From AAA164-E04 sp014239995 (GTDB lineage: Bacteria; Verrucomicrobiota; Verrucomicrobiia; Limisphaerales; AAA164-E04): 22,753 nucleotides of DNA. Position numbers and translations under genes: made by a program. The DNA lies in assembly GCA_029247315.1 (NCBI GenBank), contig JAQWLM010000116.1, positions 1 through 22,753 of the forward strand. Reading direction: 5' to 3'. Below, one piece after another: positions 1 to 7,846 of this stretch (position 1 is its first letter; every line of letters begins with the position of its first letter). A model generated the notes under the pieces. It saw only the letters and a list, made by a program, of their open reading frames with translations. It was not told the origin of the DNA and ran no database searches.

Positions 1-486
1 GGTGGCCTACCGTTGGCCGATGCAATATTTCAGGGTGCGCAATGATTAGTGCTGAAACAGTGATGAAAGCGAACATGAAATAAATCAATCTGCTTCTTTC
101 ATCAGTTTTGGTCGTCTCAAGGAATTCTCATGCTCGCATAAACGTTTTCCTCGCAATATTTGTGGCCACTGTTTTTACCCGGGTCATCTCGGTAAGATAA
201 ACCCTCGTCCGGGGTCACAAGGTCAACCTGATCCACGGAACGGTGCTTCCGTAATCTAGTGTAACTCGAGATGTAGATGATTGATGACAAATTTGAAGCG
301 CGGTGCAACTAAGACGCGTCTTATCCCATGGAGCTACATGGATTCAGGATCCCTCAAGTTGCTTTGACCCGTATCGAAGGATTTGATGCCTTTCTGGACG
401 GTAACCACAAACGCGGCTTCCATTTCTCAAGGTTGGGGTCTTTCTTGCAAAATCGCTATCCACAGAGCATAGTTCAATACCTCCCT
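1..486. other. Intergenic region with no supported gene
   Basis: No frame here looks like a gene. A minus-strand open frame at 117-308 begins at TTG, has no convincing ribosome binding site and shows no recognisable motif. A plus-strand frame is open from 328 into the hydrolase gene, but its first 53 residues look unlike a signal peptide and are probably untranslated leader. No tRNA, clear promoter or terminator was seen. Confidence 0.5.
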
Positions 487-1371
487 ATGCTTAGATTATT
501 ATCAGTGATCCTCGTTTGCTCGGTTCTGACAAGGACCTCCGTTGCAGAAGACTCCCACCTCCCTTACGAACGGCAGGAAGATGTGGTTTACCATCAAGCC
601 CATGGTGTGGCATTGGTTGCCGACATTTTTACCCCGAGAAAGGATTCCAATGGGCTCGCAATCGTCGTGGTCGCCAGCGGAGGCTGGTCATCGGACCGAA
701 GGAAGATTGGAGACCTGAATCTTGCAGGACTCTTCGATGAATTCTGTGGTCGGGGCTTTCACGTGTTTGCTCTCCGACCCGGCTCCATCAGTCGCTTCTC
801 AGCCCATGACATGAAGACTCATGTCGAAGCGGGAATCCGATGGGTAAAAGAACATGCCGATGATTATGGCATTGCCCCAAACACGCTTGGCTTGTTTGGA
901 GCATCGGCTGGAGGGCACCTTGCCAGCCTGGTAGCTGTCACGCATCCGCAGACAAACAGCAGCCTGGATGCCTCAGTATCAGCCGTGGGTGTCTTCTTTC
1001 CTCCCACCGATTTCTTGAATTACGGGGGCATCGAGCTCGATCCCAGGAAAGACGGTCGCCTTCATCAAATCATCAAAGGGCTCGCTTTCCGGGATAGCAA
1101 AGGTGAGCTCACGGATCTTCAAGTTCGGGAGCAATCCAAGGCCATTTCCCCAGCTCGGCTTGTTACCAGGCAAGCACCTCCATTTTTAATCATACATGGC
1201 GACGCCGACCCACTCGTTCCACTCCAGCAATCTCAACTATTGGTTGCAGCTCTGAAAGCGTCTGAAGTGCGCGCAAATCTCATCATCAAGGCAGGAGGTG
1301 CTCATCCATGGCCAACGATCAGGGAAGAAGTTGTTGTCATGGCAGACTGGTTCCTCGAAACTCTCCGGTGA
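487..1371 (+). CDS. Secreted alpha/beta hydrolase (acetyl-esterase/lipase-like)
   Basis: Predicted 294-residue exported serine hydrolase that probably cleaves a carboxylic ester, perhaps an acyl group on a polysaccharide. The frame is open from 328, but I start at 487 because the protein then opens with a clean signal peptide (MLRLLSVILVCSVL, likely cut after SVA near residue 20). The oxyanion-loop region is ASGGW near residues 63-67. The nucleophile elbow GASAGG puts the catalytic serine at 140. HGDADPLVP supplies Asp241 and GGAHPWP supplies His273, so the triad is complete and the length fits BD-FAE/esterase-type enzymes. No good Shine-Dalgarno sequence precedes the start, as for most genes in this window. 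It lies 469 bases upstream of a sulfatase on the same strand, which hints at polymer degradation but does not prove an operon. Substrate is not predictable. Confidence 0.82.
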   Translation: MLRLLSVILVCSVLTRTSVAEDSHLPYERQEDVVYHQAHGVALVADIFTPRKDSNGLAIVVVASGGWSSDRRKIGDLNLAGLFDEFCGRGFHVFALRPGSISRFSAHDMKTHVEAGIRWVKEHADDYGIAPNTLGLFGASAGGHLASLVAVTHPQTNSSLDASVSAVGVFFPPTDFLNYGGIELDPRKDGRLHQIIKGLAFRDSKGELTDLQVREQSKAISPARLVTRQAPPFLIIHGDADPLVPLQQSQLLVAALKASEVRANLIIKAGGAHPWPTIREEVVVMADWFLETLR

Positions 1372-1840
1372 CATTGCCCCGTTACCTGATTTCATCTCAA
1401 GCGTTTGATGGAGGCTGCTTATTCGACGGACTGGGTCACCATCGCCAAGGTCGTACACATGCAGGAAACGACTGAATATTCTCGATGCCCGCCCCAAACC
1501 ACTTGCGCCGTTTTTCAAGATGTAGTTCGTAGGAAATGACACGACAGAGCGATGGTTTTCGCATGATGCATTCACTGATCTCAAGTGGTGATGGATACTT
1601 TACCTTGAAACTCGAGTTTCTTGTTCCAACCCAGCCTGGTTGTTGTTCTTGACGTCCCATGGATGGTCATGACAGAGGCACCAAATCAATGAAGGACCAC
1701 AAGCCCTCCATGTGCCAACCATTCTTCCCGTCCTGTCGACTTTATTGTTGGCGGAACCATCACGATCTGACCATATTCATTTCCAAGAAGCCCCAAGGGC
1801 CTCAAGCCAGTTCGATGGGAACCCTCGAAACACAACATTG
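1372..1840. other. Intergenic region upstream of the sulfatase
   Basis: This 469-base gap has open frames on the minus strand (1237-1584 and 1436-1660) that overlap each other and the hydrolase. None has a recognisable domain. The sulfatase frame itself is open from 1712, but residues before position 1841 do not resemble a signal peptide. I see no terminator hairpin with a T tract and no clear promoter. Confidence 0.4.
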
Positions 1841-3307
1841 ATGAAAACTATTTCGCTCATACTAATGTGCTTGCCCTTCACCTGGGTTATGGGACAAAAC
1901 TCTCACCAGCCCAGTCCCAAGGTGAGTCCAACCCAGCCGAATATCCTGTGGATTTACGTGGAGGATACGAACGCCTGGATGAGCTGTTACGGAGATACCG
2001 TGGTCGAGACTCCAAACATCGACCAGCTGGCCTCGAACGGTATTCGCTTTGACCGTGCCTACATGACGGCAGGGGTTTGTTCTCCCACCCGGTCGGCCAA
2101 TATTACGGGCATGTATCAGACCTCCATTGGTGCCCATGAACATTACAGCTCCTTTTCCGTGTGGCGTGGGAATGAGATGGATGTCTGGGAGCCCAATCAT
2201 CTGGGGGTTAAAACCATCCCTGAAATCTTCAGAGCTGCCGGTTACTACACCTTCAACGATGGTAAATTCCATTATAATTTTGTGTACGATGAAGATACGC
2301 TCTACGATCATGTGCACGCACCCATGGGCTTCCACGAGGCCAGGGAGGGAACCGCCTGGACGGGATGTCCGGAAGGCCAACCGTTCTTCGGCCAGATACA
2401 ACTGAAGGGAGGGAAAAATCTTCGCAATTCCCCAGAACACATCCAGCCAGAAGAAGTGGATGTGCACCCCTATTACCCGGATCATCCAGTGTTTCGGCAG
2501 ATGATCGCTGATCACTACAACACCATACTTGAGCTGGACCGGATTACCGGTGAGATCATCGCCGCACTGAAACGGGATGGGCATTACGAAAACACGGTGA
2601 TTTTTTTCTTTTCCGATCATGGTTGCGCCCTGCCTCGGCACAAGCAATTCATCTACGACGAAGGCATACGGGTTCCGCTGATCGTGGCGGGACCGGGAGT
2701 TGAAAGTGGGAAGGTCCGCAGCGACCTGGTCAGCGGCATTGATCTTGGCCCGACTTCACTCACTCTGGCTGGTATCGGAACCCCTGACCCCATGCAGGGC
2801 CGGGACATGTTGAGTCCTGACTATCACCGAGACTACGTCGTTTCGGCACGTGACCGATGTGATTTTACCATTGATCGTATTCGTGCAGTGACCACTCAGC
2901 GCTATAAGTACATTCGCAATTTCATGACGGATAAACCTTACCTTCAGCCCAATTACCGGAGTGAATCAGCCCCCATGAAGTTGCTGGCCAAGATGCACCG
3001 GGAAGGTACGCTGACTGAAGTGCAGGACCATTTTGCAGGTGATATGCGTCCTGCGGAGGAATTTTACGACCTGGAAAATGATCCGCATGAAACCCGAAAC
3101 CTGATTCACTCGGTGGATCGGCATATCGCGGTGGAGATCGCTCAGCATCGGGACATGCTCTATCGTTGGATTTTGGAAACGGACGACAAGGGGCGATTTC
3201 CCGAAACCAACAATGCCTTGCGTGCGGTGGTTGATCGCTGGGGCGACAAGGCGGTCAATCGGGAATACGATCGGGTGCGCGACTCAGCGGCGGCAAGTCG
3301 ACGGTAA
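1841..3307 (+). CDS. Secreted type I (formylglycine) sulfatase
   Basis: Predicted 488-residue exported arylsulfatase-family enzyme that hydrolyses sulfate esters, probably on a polysaccharide or glycan. The start at 1841 is chosen because it gives a signal peptide (MKTISLILMCLPFTWVMG, cut near residue 18). The fold's first metal-binding strand is NILWIYVEDTNAW (residues 34-46), where the usual Asp pair is Glu41-Asp42. The FGly motif CSPTR is at 80-84, so Cys80 would be oxidised to formylglycine; no maturase gene is in the window. SDHG at 258-261 and Lys268 form the second metal/sulfate-binding set. The C-terminal EEFYDLENDPHETRNL segment is typical of the family. All key residues are present, so it looks functional. 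The sulfatase subfamily and substrate cannot be fixed from reading alone. Confidence 0.93.
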   Translation: MKTISLILMCLPFTWVMGQNSHQPSPKVSPTQPNILWIYVEDTNAWMSCYGDTVVETPNIDQLASNGIRFDRAYMTAGVCSPTRSANITGMYQTSIGAHEHYSSFSVWRGNEMDVWEPNHLGVKTIPEIFRAAGYYTFNDGKFHYNFVYDEDTLYDHVHAPMGFHEAREGTAWTGCPEGQPFFGQIQLKGGKNLRNSPEHIQPEEVDVHPYYPDHPVFRQMIADHYNTILELDRITGEIIAALKRDGHYENTVIFFFSDHGCALPRHKQFIYDEGIRVPLIVAGPGVESGKVRSDLVSGIDLGPTSLTLAGIGTPDPMQGRDMLSPDYHRDYVVSARDRCDFTIDRIRAVTTQRYKYIRNFMTDKPYLQPNYRSESAPMKLLAKMHREGTLTEVQDHFAGDMRPAEEFYDLENDPHETRNLIHSVDRHIAVEIAQHRDMLYRWILETDDKGRFPETNNALRAVVDRWGDKAVNREYDRVRDSAAASRR

Positions 3308-3659
3308 CGCTGGTTCGTCACTCGCAGCCCATGATCACGCAATGGCTCAGCCCCATTCCAGCCAACCTTTCAGGATTGACTCGGCTTTCCTTCATGCCGA
3401 TGGATCTTCTGACTTGAACAATGGATTTTTTGGCAGGATTGGTTCATGATTCTGTGTCCAGGACAAAGCCATGTTCAATCAGGCAGGTCAGGGTCTGAGT
3501 TCTGTCTTCACATTTGTCACCAGAAGGGAACTTTCCTGCCATTCGGGCTCAACGGCATGCCTTTCCATTGTTCATGGCAATTTTTGTAATCAACAGGCAG
3601 ATAGAGCAGTATGCAGGATTTACTTGATTGTCCAGTTACCGGTTGTTAATCTGTTTTCA
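3308..3659. other. Intergenic region between sulfatase and spondin-domain gene
   Basis: The spondin-protein frame is open from 3471, but the first 63 codons have no signal peptide or domain character. I therefore treat 3308-3659 as non-coding. It contains no clear hairpin terminator after the sulfatase and no recognisable promoter. Confidence 0.4.
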
Positions 3660-5936
3660 ATGAAACCCCTAGTTTTTCACAACCACTTTTCTGTGCCTTT
3701 TACCAAAATACTGCTTTTGGTAATGACCCCCTTGCTCGCTGCAACTTGCCTGCGGGCGGCGAACGTGAACGTGACCGTCACCATTGAAAACCTGGCCCCT
3801 GAAAAAGGCACTTTTCTAACGCCTGTTTGGGTGGGGTTTCATAACGGTGAGTTTGATTACATCAAACCCGGTAAGCTTGCTTCCGAGGGTTTGCAGCGTC
3901 TGGCTGAAGATGGGAATACACTGCCACTGGGTGATGAATTCCTGGACCCCGAGATTGCGGCCGGGGTGGTGAATGGAACGATATTCGGCGGGGGTGAAAT
4001 TGCGCCCATTCCACCGGGAGGGCGCACCCAGCTGACCTTCTCTCTGGATAGTGATTCGTTTCGAAGTCGATACTTCAGTTACGCCAGTATGGTGATCCCC
4101 AGTAATGATGCATTCATCGGGAATGATGACCCCATGGCGCACGCTGTCTTCAATGAAAGCGGTGTCTTTGTGGGTGGAAGTTTTGTGGTCGCTGGAGCTG
4201 AAGTTTACGATGCCGGCACAGAGGTGAATGGTGAAAATGCATCAGATACCGCTTTCTTTGGCCAGGCAGCACCAGACACGGGTGAGGATGAGAACGGCAT
4301 CATTCAAATCCACTCCGGCTTCAAGGCCAAGGGGAATGGTGGGATTCTGGATGATCCTGAATTTTCCAATGCCGACTTCAAGGCGGCAGGCTATGAGCTT
4401 ATGCGGGTTACTTTGACGGCGAGTGATCCAGAGCCTCAACTGCCACCCACTTTCGAATTGGGTGAACCGGTCGTGTTGCAGAATGCGTTTGGTGATTTGG
4501 TGACAAACGGGGCAAACCTTGGGGTGAACACCGATACACCCGAAGTGCTCTTCATCACCATTGACACCGAGAACCAGGATTTCCTCATCGATCCAATTAC
4601 TGAGGAAGAAGCGCAAAGTGCCGTTGTCGGATTCTTTTACAACCCCCTGACCCTGGAGCCTATTTCGAAGGATCCCTTTATTATTGTGGGAAATCCTGAC
4701 GGTGGCTTCGATACCATTGATGTGAAGTATAATCCGGTCAGTAAACAGTATGTTGTCGCTGCATCCGCAGATCCGTATCGCCCCAATAACAATCAAACCA
4801 CATTGCTGGCTTTCGTGAACCCGAGTGCAGAGAAGGACGATCGAATTGCCAAGGTGTTTGCCTATGAGGCTGATTCCGATCAGGGTTTTGACGATGTTGC
4901 CTTGGCAGTGAGTTCCAAAAACGGAAATATCCTGTATGCTGGTGAGCGTGATTTTGCCGGTGAAGGTGAGGGGGCCATCGGTGCACTTTTTGATTCCGAA
5001 GGTAACTTGCTGACTCCGAATTTCGGGCGTTTGGATCAAATCCAGCCTTCAGGTGATGAAGATGACCCCGACGTGGTATATTTGGAAAACAACGATGTCT
5101 TCCTGTATGTGACCAATACCGATGGAGACACTTTATCCAATCGTATTACTGGCTCAATCATTCAAACGGTTCCGGCCGACGACGGCTCACTTCAGATTGG
5201 AGATGAACAAGTCCTGGGTGCCTCAAGAAAAGCGGATCGACAGGGCCATCCGGTGGCCTTTGAAAACCCCTTCAACAACGAATTAATCGGGGCCTTCGAT
5301 TATGGTAATGGTAGCGGGGGTGGTGACATCTTCTATTTCAACATTGGCCAGGCCCCTAACTATATTCTTTCTCAGGCGCGTGGACAGGTTCCCTATCTTG
5401 AGGCGTCGGGGAGTGACCCGTTCAATCAACGGCATCCGCAGTTTGCTGCGGACCCTAGTAACGGTGTCATTGTCATTGGCCAGAATCCCCATGGTAATCC
5501 CGACGGTTTGCCGGCTGGTTACGCCTTCACCCTGTTAGGGCCTGACGGTCGAATTCTTCCAGGTCGTTCCGAGGATCAAAACGGGTTTCATGCGTTTGTA
5601 GAGAACAATGTCAGCATCGATAACGGGGCAAATAATCACAACCTCAAGTATGATCCGTTCAGTGATTCATTTATCGCTGTTTATGCAGATGGTAATGAAA
5701 CCTATGCTGTCCGCTTGAAAGTGACTTCGAATCATCTTGCAGGTCCAGGTCCGTCCAGTGCCGTCTCAATCGCCCTCGGCGAAAATGAAATCACATTGAC
5801 TTGGGAATCTGGAAAACTGCAAAGTGCCGACGAGGTGACTGGAACCTGGCAGGATGTTTCTGGAGCCAACAGTCCCTTATCGATCAGTCCTGAAAAAAGT
5901 CAAAAATTCTTTCGTACGACAGGCTCTTCACAATAG
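3660..5936 (+). CDS. Secreted spondin_N-domain protein with repeat domain and C-terminal surface module
   Basis: Predicted 758-residue exported protein. The start at 3660 gives a long signal peptide (hydrophobic FTKILLLVMTPLLAATCL, likely cut after RAA near residue 34); an internal ATG at 3723 would shorten it too much. Residues about 36-253 match the spondin N-terminal fold by eye: VTIENLAPEKGTFLTPVWVG, then HNGEFDYIKPG, LAEDGN, and SYASMVIPSNDAFIGNDDP. Residues about 265-695 contain recurring units of the type YNPVSKQYVVAASAD, ENPFNNELIGAFDY, DPSNGVIVIGQNP and YDPFSDSFIAVYAD, which suggests a beta-propeller. The last 55 residues (LTWESGKLQSADEVTGTW through KFFRTTG) are the C-terminal module common on Verrucomicrobia secreted proteins. 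No catalytic residues are evident, so a binding or adhesion role is inferred, not shown. It probably forms its own transcription unit. Confidence 0.85.
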   Translation: MKPLVFHNHFSVPFTKILLLVMTPLLAATCLRAANVNVTVTIENLAPEKGTFLTPVWVGFHNGEFDYIKPGKLASEGLQRLAEDGNTLPLGDEFLDPEIAAGVVNGTIFGGGEIAPIPPGGRTQLTFSLDSDSFRSRYFSYASMVIPSNDAFIGNDDPMAHAVFNESGVFVGGSFVVAGAEVYDAGTEVNGENASDTAFFGQAAPDTGEDENGIIQIHSGFKAKGNGGILDDPEFSNADFKAAGYELMRVTLTASDPEPQLPPTFELGEPVVLQNAFGDLVTNGANLGVNTDTPEVLFITIDTENQDFLIDPITEEEAQSAVVGFFYNPLTLEPISKDPFIIVGNPDGGFDTIDVKYNPVSKQYVVAASADPYRPNNNQTTLLAFVNPSAEKDDRIAKVFAYEADSDQGFDDVALAVSSKNGNILYAGERDFAGEGEGAIGALFDSEGNLLTPNFGRLDQIQPSGDEDDPDVVYLENNDVFLYVTNTDGDTLSNRITGSIIQTVPADDGSLQIGDEQVLGASRKADRQGHPVAFENPFNNELIGAFDYGNGSGGGDIFYFNIGQAPNYILSQARGQVPYLEASGSDPFNQRHPQFAADPSNGVIVIGQNPHGNPDGLPAGYAFTLLGPDGRILPGRSEDQNGFHAFVENNVSIDNGANNHNLKYDPFSDSFIAVYADGNETYAVRLKVTSNHLAGPGPSSAVSIALGENEITLTWESGKLQSADEVTGTWQDVSGANSPLSISPEKSQKFFRTTGSSQ

Positions 5937-6029
5937 CAAACTTTTCGGTTCATCCGTTCCATACCTGCAGACCCTGACGTCGTTTCGTCTGCGAGTTTTC
6001 GGCAGAGAAGGCATTGTTCTGACTTCCCC

Positions 6030-6068
6030 GGGGCACCATCCTTTTGATGAGGAAGGTGCACTTGCCCC
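6030..6068 (+). terminator. Imperfect stem-loop downstream of the spondin-domain gene
   Basis: CACC-A-TCCT (6034-6042) pairs with AGGA-A-GGTG (6050-6058) around a 7-base loop, with one A-A mismatch. An outer GGGG (6030-6033) can pair with CCCC (6065-6068) across a bulge. It starts 94 bases after the stop codon. There is no T run behind it, so it could instead be an mRNA-stabilising structure or chance. Confidence 0.25.
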
Positions 6069-6255
6069 GTACCAAGGACCTGTGTCTAGCCAGCCTTTGC
6101 CTCCATGCCAGGCCTAAGAGTCCCTGGTCCTCATATCAGTGGTCCGCGTGATCCAAGGGGGCATTGATGGCACTTGGAAATATCATATCGCCCACTCATC
6201 TGTCATCTGAAGCACTCTACTTGCTTGTCCCTCGTCTTGGATTTTCAATACCAAA

Positions 6256-6297
6256 GATCAAGTTCCTCTTGATCCCTCCAAGCTCTCGAATGAGAGC
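6256..6297 (+). promoter_or_regulatory. Two consecutive perfect hairpins in the phosphoesterase leader
   Basis: Hairpin 1 is GATCAAG (6256-6262), loop TTCCT, CTTGATC (6268-6274). Hairpin 2 is GCTCTC (6282-6287), loop GAAT, GAGAGC (6292-6297). Both stems are perfect and lie 7 bases apart, about 110 bases before the phosphoesterase start. They could be a leader RNA structure, protein-binding dyads or a weak terminator for the upstream gene. No known riboswitch class was recognised. Confidence 0.35.
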
Positions 6298-6408
6298 ATA
6301 AGTCACCATCCACACTCTTTGTTCAAAACCTGATGCCAGCATGGTTTTTCACTGAACTTGCTTTTGAAACACCTTGTTTAAACTGCCTGCACATGCTTGG
6401 ATAGGAGT

Positions 6409-7305
6409 ATGGCATCTATTATCTTTGCGGCGCAAAATCGCCGGACTTTTGTCCGGACAGGCGCTCTGGCAACAGCAGCTATCGCTTCCGGAGCTGCCTT
6501 TTCAGCTGACGGGGCCGAGAACACCCCAGAAGGGTACCATTTGGCAATTCTTTCCGATACGCATACCCCGGCAGACCGCAATAACGAATATCGAGGTTTC
6601 AAGCCATGGAACAACCTCAAGCGAGTCGTCCCTGATATCGTCGGGTCCAGACCCGAGGGAGCCTTGATCAATGGTGATGCGGCCCGGCTTACCGGAGAAA
6701 TCCAGGACTACCAGGAACTCAAACAGTTGCTGGGCCCTCTGGCTGGCCAATGCCCAGTTTATATTGGGCTGGGCAATCATGACCATCGACAAAATTTTAA
6801 TCAGGTGATGCAGCCGGAAACCAAGCATATCGCAGATGTTTCAAACAAGCATGTACTGGTGATCGAGCACCCGGTTGTGCGTATTCTTCAGCTGGATTCT
6901 CTCCTGTATGTGGACAAGGTTGCAGGTCTTTTGGGGAAGGCTCAACGTGCATGGCTCGGTACCTTTTTGAAGGAAGCAGAACCACGTCCCACAGTCATAT
7001 TCGTTCATCATACCCTTGGTGATGGTGATGGTGACTTGCTGGATTCAGAACGCATGTTTGAAATTCTAAAGCCCTATCCGCAGGTGAAAGCGGTTTTCTA
7101 CGGGCATTCACACCGCTACGAGTATGGGTTCCGTGAAGGTAAGCACTTGGTCAACCTTCCTGCCATTGGATACAACTTTAACGACAATCAACCTGTGGGC
7201 TGGGTCGATGCTCATTTTTCGATCGGTGGTGTGCATCTAACCTTGAAGGCGATTGGCGGTAATCTTGAAAAAAATGATCAAATCACAAAGCTCCATTGGG
7301 GGTAA
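6409..7305 (+). CDS. Tat-exported calcineurin-like metallophosphoesterase
   Basis: Predicted 298-residue phosphoesterase with a two-metal centre, acting on phosphomonoesters or diesters outside the cytoplasm. All family motifs are present: SDTH (Asp50, His52), NGD (Asp90), GNHD (Asn123-His124-Asp125), FVHH (His200/201) and GHSH (His233, His235). The N-terminus NRRTFVRTGALATAAIA (residues 10-26) is a twin-arginine signal with a short hydrophobic run ending near FSADGA. Start choice is uncertain. ATG 6409 has AGGAG at 6403-6407, only one base away, which is too close for normal use. TTG at 6397 in the same frame would add four residues, and an in-frame TAA at 6379 rules out anything much longer. 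It is well separated from both neighbours, so it is probably monocistronic. Substrate is unknown. Confidence 0.88.
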   Translation: MASIIFAAQNRRTFVRTGALATAAIASGAAFSADGAENTPEGYHLAILSDTHTPADRNNEYRGFKPWNNLKRVVPDIVGSRPEGALINGDAARLTGEIQDYQELKQLLGPLAGQCPVYIGLGNHDHRQNFNQVMQPETKHIADVSNKHVLVIEHPVVRILQLDSLLYVDKVAGLLGKAQRAWLGTFLKEAEPRPTVIFVHHTLGDGDGDLLDSERMFEILKPYPQVKAVFYGHSHRYEYGFREGKHLVNLPAIGYNFNDNQPVGWVDAHFSIGGVHLTLKAIGGNLEKNDQITKLHWG

Positions 7306-7846
7306 CAGAAATATTTGCGAAGATTGACCCCAGCCACCTGAGGTGATCATTGCATCATTCGGCTGACCCATACCAATCAAGCTGATCCACGCATGTCTTC
7401 CTGCTCCTGATCGCCCTCATTTTTTTTCTGGATGAGGCCATGCGAGGAATGTTGTACCTGGATTTTCGCTTTGACCTTGCATCCCTGATGAGCGGGAAAG
7501 TTGCCTGGGTTTTCTTCAAGTTGTTCCATAGGTATTAAAGCAGGATGGGGCCGAGTAGAAGGTGTCTGTTCTCCTGTTCCAAGACGACCCCAGCCACTGT
7601 CAGCACGCGGGATGGAACTGGATCCTCAAGGAAATGGAACTCAAGAACCGTGAAGGGATGATCATCGGCATGGGCGATCGGAAACGAGGTGGTCATGACA
7701 GTCGACGCAAGCCTTCCGGTCAAGCTGACTCAATGGTCCGTGAGGGTCCGCCGCGAATGACTTGGATGCGCAGGGCAAACGTCACATCTCCCTGACAGTG
7801 TCGCTGTATCGGGGATTCCGTTGAGGCGTCGCTGGCATGGCGTGCG
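7306..7846. other. Intergenic region between convergent genes, with decayed-looking frames and a short repeat
   Basis: This 541-base gap separates the plus-strand phosphoesterase from the minus-strand DUF1501 gene. A minus-strand frame at 7535-7723 and a second open stretch around 7720-7800 have protein-like composition but no recognisable motif, and they are in different frames. The 12-base word GACCCCAGCCAC occurs at 7326-7337 and again at 7586-7597. CCTCAT (7415-7420) and ATGAGG (7432-7437) flank a T8 run, which is a weak stem. Confidence 0.4.

Larger units (their letters stand above)
5937..6408. other. Intergenic region with several hairpins upstream of the phosphoesterase
   Basis: No gene is supported in this gap. 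It holds three inverted repeats, described separately: an imperfect one at 6030-6068 and two perfect ones at 6256-6274 and 6282-6297. None is followed by a T tract, so simple intrinsic terminators are doubtful. Confidence 0.45.

Noticed and set aside
117..308. 63-codon minus-strand frame at the left edge
   Set aside because: TTG start, no ribosome binding site, no motif and no neighbour that would support it.
1436..1660. Minus-strand frames at 1436-1660 and 1237-1584, one containing FLHVYDLGDGD, loosely like pRiA4b ORF-3 proteins
   Set aside because: The similarity is a few residues only, the rest of that family's pattern is absent, and the frame runs into the hydrolase gene.
1862..2647. 261-codon minus-strand open frame
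   Set aside because: It is fully antisense to the sulfatase, whose catalytic motifs are intact, and has no recognisable domain.
4242..5039. 265-codon minus-strand open frame
   Set aside because: It is antisense to the spondin-domain protein and shows no signal peptide or domain.
7415..7437. CCTCAT...ATGAGG stem around a T8 run as a terminator for the phosphoesterase
   Set aside because: The T run lies in the loop, not after the stem, and the stem is only 6 pairs long and 110 bases past the stop codon.
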